A DNA stretch of 12,799 nucleotides from positions 435-13,233 of the forward strand of contig DIYV01000067.1 of the NCBI GenBank assembly GCA_002429165.1, in the 5' to 3' direction. This document shows positions 11,825 to 12,799 of the stretch, one piece after another; positions within the stretch are counted from its first letter, which is position 1, and each line of letters opens with the position of its first letter. The translations under genes were made by a program, and so were the position numbers. The stretch comes from Gallionella sp. UBA6045. GTDB taxonomy: Bacteria > Pseudomonadota > Gammaproteobacteria > Burkholderiales > Gallionellaceae. Below the pieces are notes generated by a model. It was not told the DNA's origin and searched no databases. It was given only the letters and a program-made list of their open reading frames with translations.

Positions 11825-12799
11825 TTATTGTTGAAACACAATTTGTCCGTCGAGCAACGTATAACGCACCCGACCTTGCATCTCGTAACCATTGAACGGC
11901 GTATTCTTGCCCTGGCTTTTCAGCGCGGCGTGCTCTATCTTCCATGAAGTTTTCGGATCGAACACGCAGATATCCGCATGAGCACCGACCGACAGATGGC
12001 CCATCTTTTGCCCGAGCAATTGCGCGGGCTTGATCGTGATGTGTGCCAGCGCATCAAGCAATGGAACGCGTTCCTGATCCGCCCATTTCAGCACCAGCGG
12101 CAGCAGCAATTCCAGCCCTGTCGCACCCGCTTCAGCTTCGGCGAACGGCAATTGTTTGGCATCATCGTCCACCGGTGAATGATTGGAACAGATCGCATCG
12201 ATCGTGCCATCGAGCAACCCGGCACGCAGCCCCTCTTTGTCGCGCAGGCTGCGCAGCGGGGGCACGAGATGGCAGTTTGCGTCGAAATAGCCAATATCCA
12301 TTTCGCTGAGGTGCACATGATTCATGGATACATCGCAGGTTACTTTCAATCCTTCCCGTTTGGCCGAACGGATCATGTCCACTGCGGCCGTGCTGGATAC
12401 CCGGCAGATATGCAGGATGACGCCTGTCTCACGCGCGAGTTGCAGGGCAGTGGCCAGGGCAATGGTTTCCGCTATCACCGGGATGGCTGCCAGGCCAAGG
12501 CGGGTTGCCACTTCGCCGTCATGCGCCACCCCGTTCTTGGCAATGAAGCTGTCCTGCGGGCGCAGCCACACGCGGTAGCCGAAAGTAGCCGCGTATTGCA
12601 TGGCTCGCAGCAGTACGCGCGTATCGGTCAGGGGCGCATCTGCCTGGCTGAAAGCCTTGCATCCGGCTTCGGTCAGCTCATTCATTTCGGTCAGTTCCTC
12701 GCCTTTCAAGCCGTAAGTCAGTGCGCCGACCGGAAATACCCGCGCCTGATTCAGGGAACGCGCGCGGCGCTTGAGCATCTCCACCAGACCCGGTTCATC
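11825..12799 (-). CDS. pyrC: Dihydroorotase-family protein, partial, possibly non-catalytic
   Basis: This is the C-terminal 324 residues of a class I dihydroorotase-like amidohydrolase; the frame stays open to the window edge, so the start (roughly 100 residues) lies outside. Dihydroorotase closes carbamoyl-aspartate to dihydroorotate in pyrimidine synthesis. Family hallmarks are DEPGLVEMLKRR at the edge, LGLAAIPVIAE, HICRVSS, CDVSMNHVHL, VPPLRSLRDKEGLRAGL, and GATGLELLLPLVLKW. Several active-site positions differ from active class I enzymes: CRVSS for .HVSS, NH for HH, and CSNHSP where TDHAP carries the catalytic Asp. Non-catalytic dihydroorotase homologues (PyrX or PyrC') that scaffold aspartate transcarbamoylase are known in Pseudomonas, and this may be one. 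The gene pyrB would then be expected just upstream. The metal-binding HxH is not in view. Confidence 0.88.
   Translation of the reverse strand, partial: DEPGLVEMLKRRARSLNQARVFPVGALTYGLKGEELTEMNELTEAGCKAFSQADAPLTDTRVLLRAMQYAATFGYRVWLRPQDSFIAKNGVAHDGEVATRLGLAAIPVIAETIALATALQLARETGVILHICRVSSTAAVDMIRSAKREGLKVTCDVSMNHVHLSEMDIGYFDANCHLVPPLRSLRDKEGLRAGLLDGTIDAICSNHSPVDDDAKQLPFAEAEAGATGLELLLPLVLKWADQERVPLLDALAHITIKPAQLLGQKMGHLSVGAHADICVFDPKTSWKIEHAALKSQGKNTPFNGYEMQGRVRYTLLDGQIVFQQ

Overview
The window looks like chromosomal DNA of a betaproteobacterium, probably of the Nitrosomonadales (Gallionellaceae, Sideroxydans or methylotroph-like). This is inferred from the protein families, the dispersed repeats and the sucrose genes; no rRNA or other marker is present to prove it. 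Most genes lie on the minus strand.

Positions 1-1480 are accessory and repeat-rich. Two orphan genes, a glycine-rich lipoprotein (minus strand) and a small XRE-family regulator (plus strand), sit between two nearly identical 49-bp inverted repeats (1-49 and 1193-1241). Around them are a 77-bp imperfect palindrome, a hairpin next to a sequence resembling half of an integron attC site, a dispersed repeat with a 14-bp perfect stem, and an inverted pair of REP-like sequences. The lipoprotein gene is visibly AT-richer than the rest of the window (for example 21 G+C in 60 bases at 481-540, against 43 in 60 at 3001-3060), which fits lateral acquisition.

Positions 1501-2265 encode exodeoxyribonuclease III. 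Positions 2382-8346 hold a tightly packed four-gene minus-strand operon, read in the order fructokinase, sucrose-phosphate synthase (SPS), sucrose-phosphate phosphatase (SPP), amylosucrase. Two of the three junctions are 4-base ATGA overlaps and the third is an 18-bp gap. Together the products make sucrose (SPS then SPP), split it and polymerise its glucose (amylosucrase), and re-phosphorylate the released fructose (fructokinase). No sucrose transporter is present, so the pathway probably handles internally made sucrose as a compatible solute or carbon store. A MarR-family gene (8545-9024) is transcribed divergently and is the likely regulator, as SucR is in methanotrophs. The shared intergenic region has a TATAAT box, AT-rich palindromic sequence and a 10-base direct repeat placed near each promoter.

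Positions 9089-12799 carry housekeeping genes on the minus strand, read in the order a dihydroorotase-family protein (its start lies beyond the window), oligopeptidase A (prlC), and a secreted DUF4124/glutaredoxin-like protein. The prlC gene is the most unusual locus: it appears to have absorbed two different dispersed repeats in frame (a 24-bp one at 10721-10744 and a roughly 72-bp one at 11168-11239) and still encodes an intact zinc-peptidase motif. The dihydroorotase-like protein has Asn where the catalytic Asp is expected, and may be a non-catalytic partner of aspartate transcarbamoylase.
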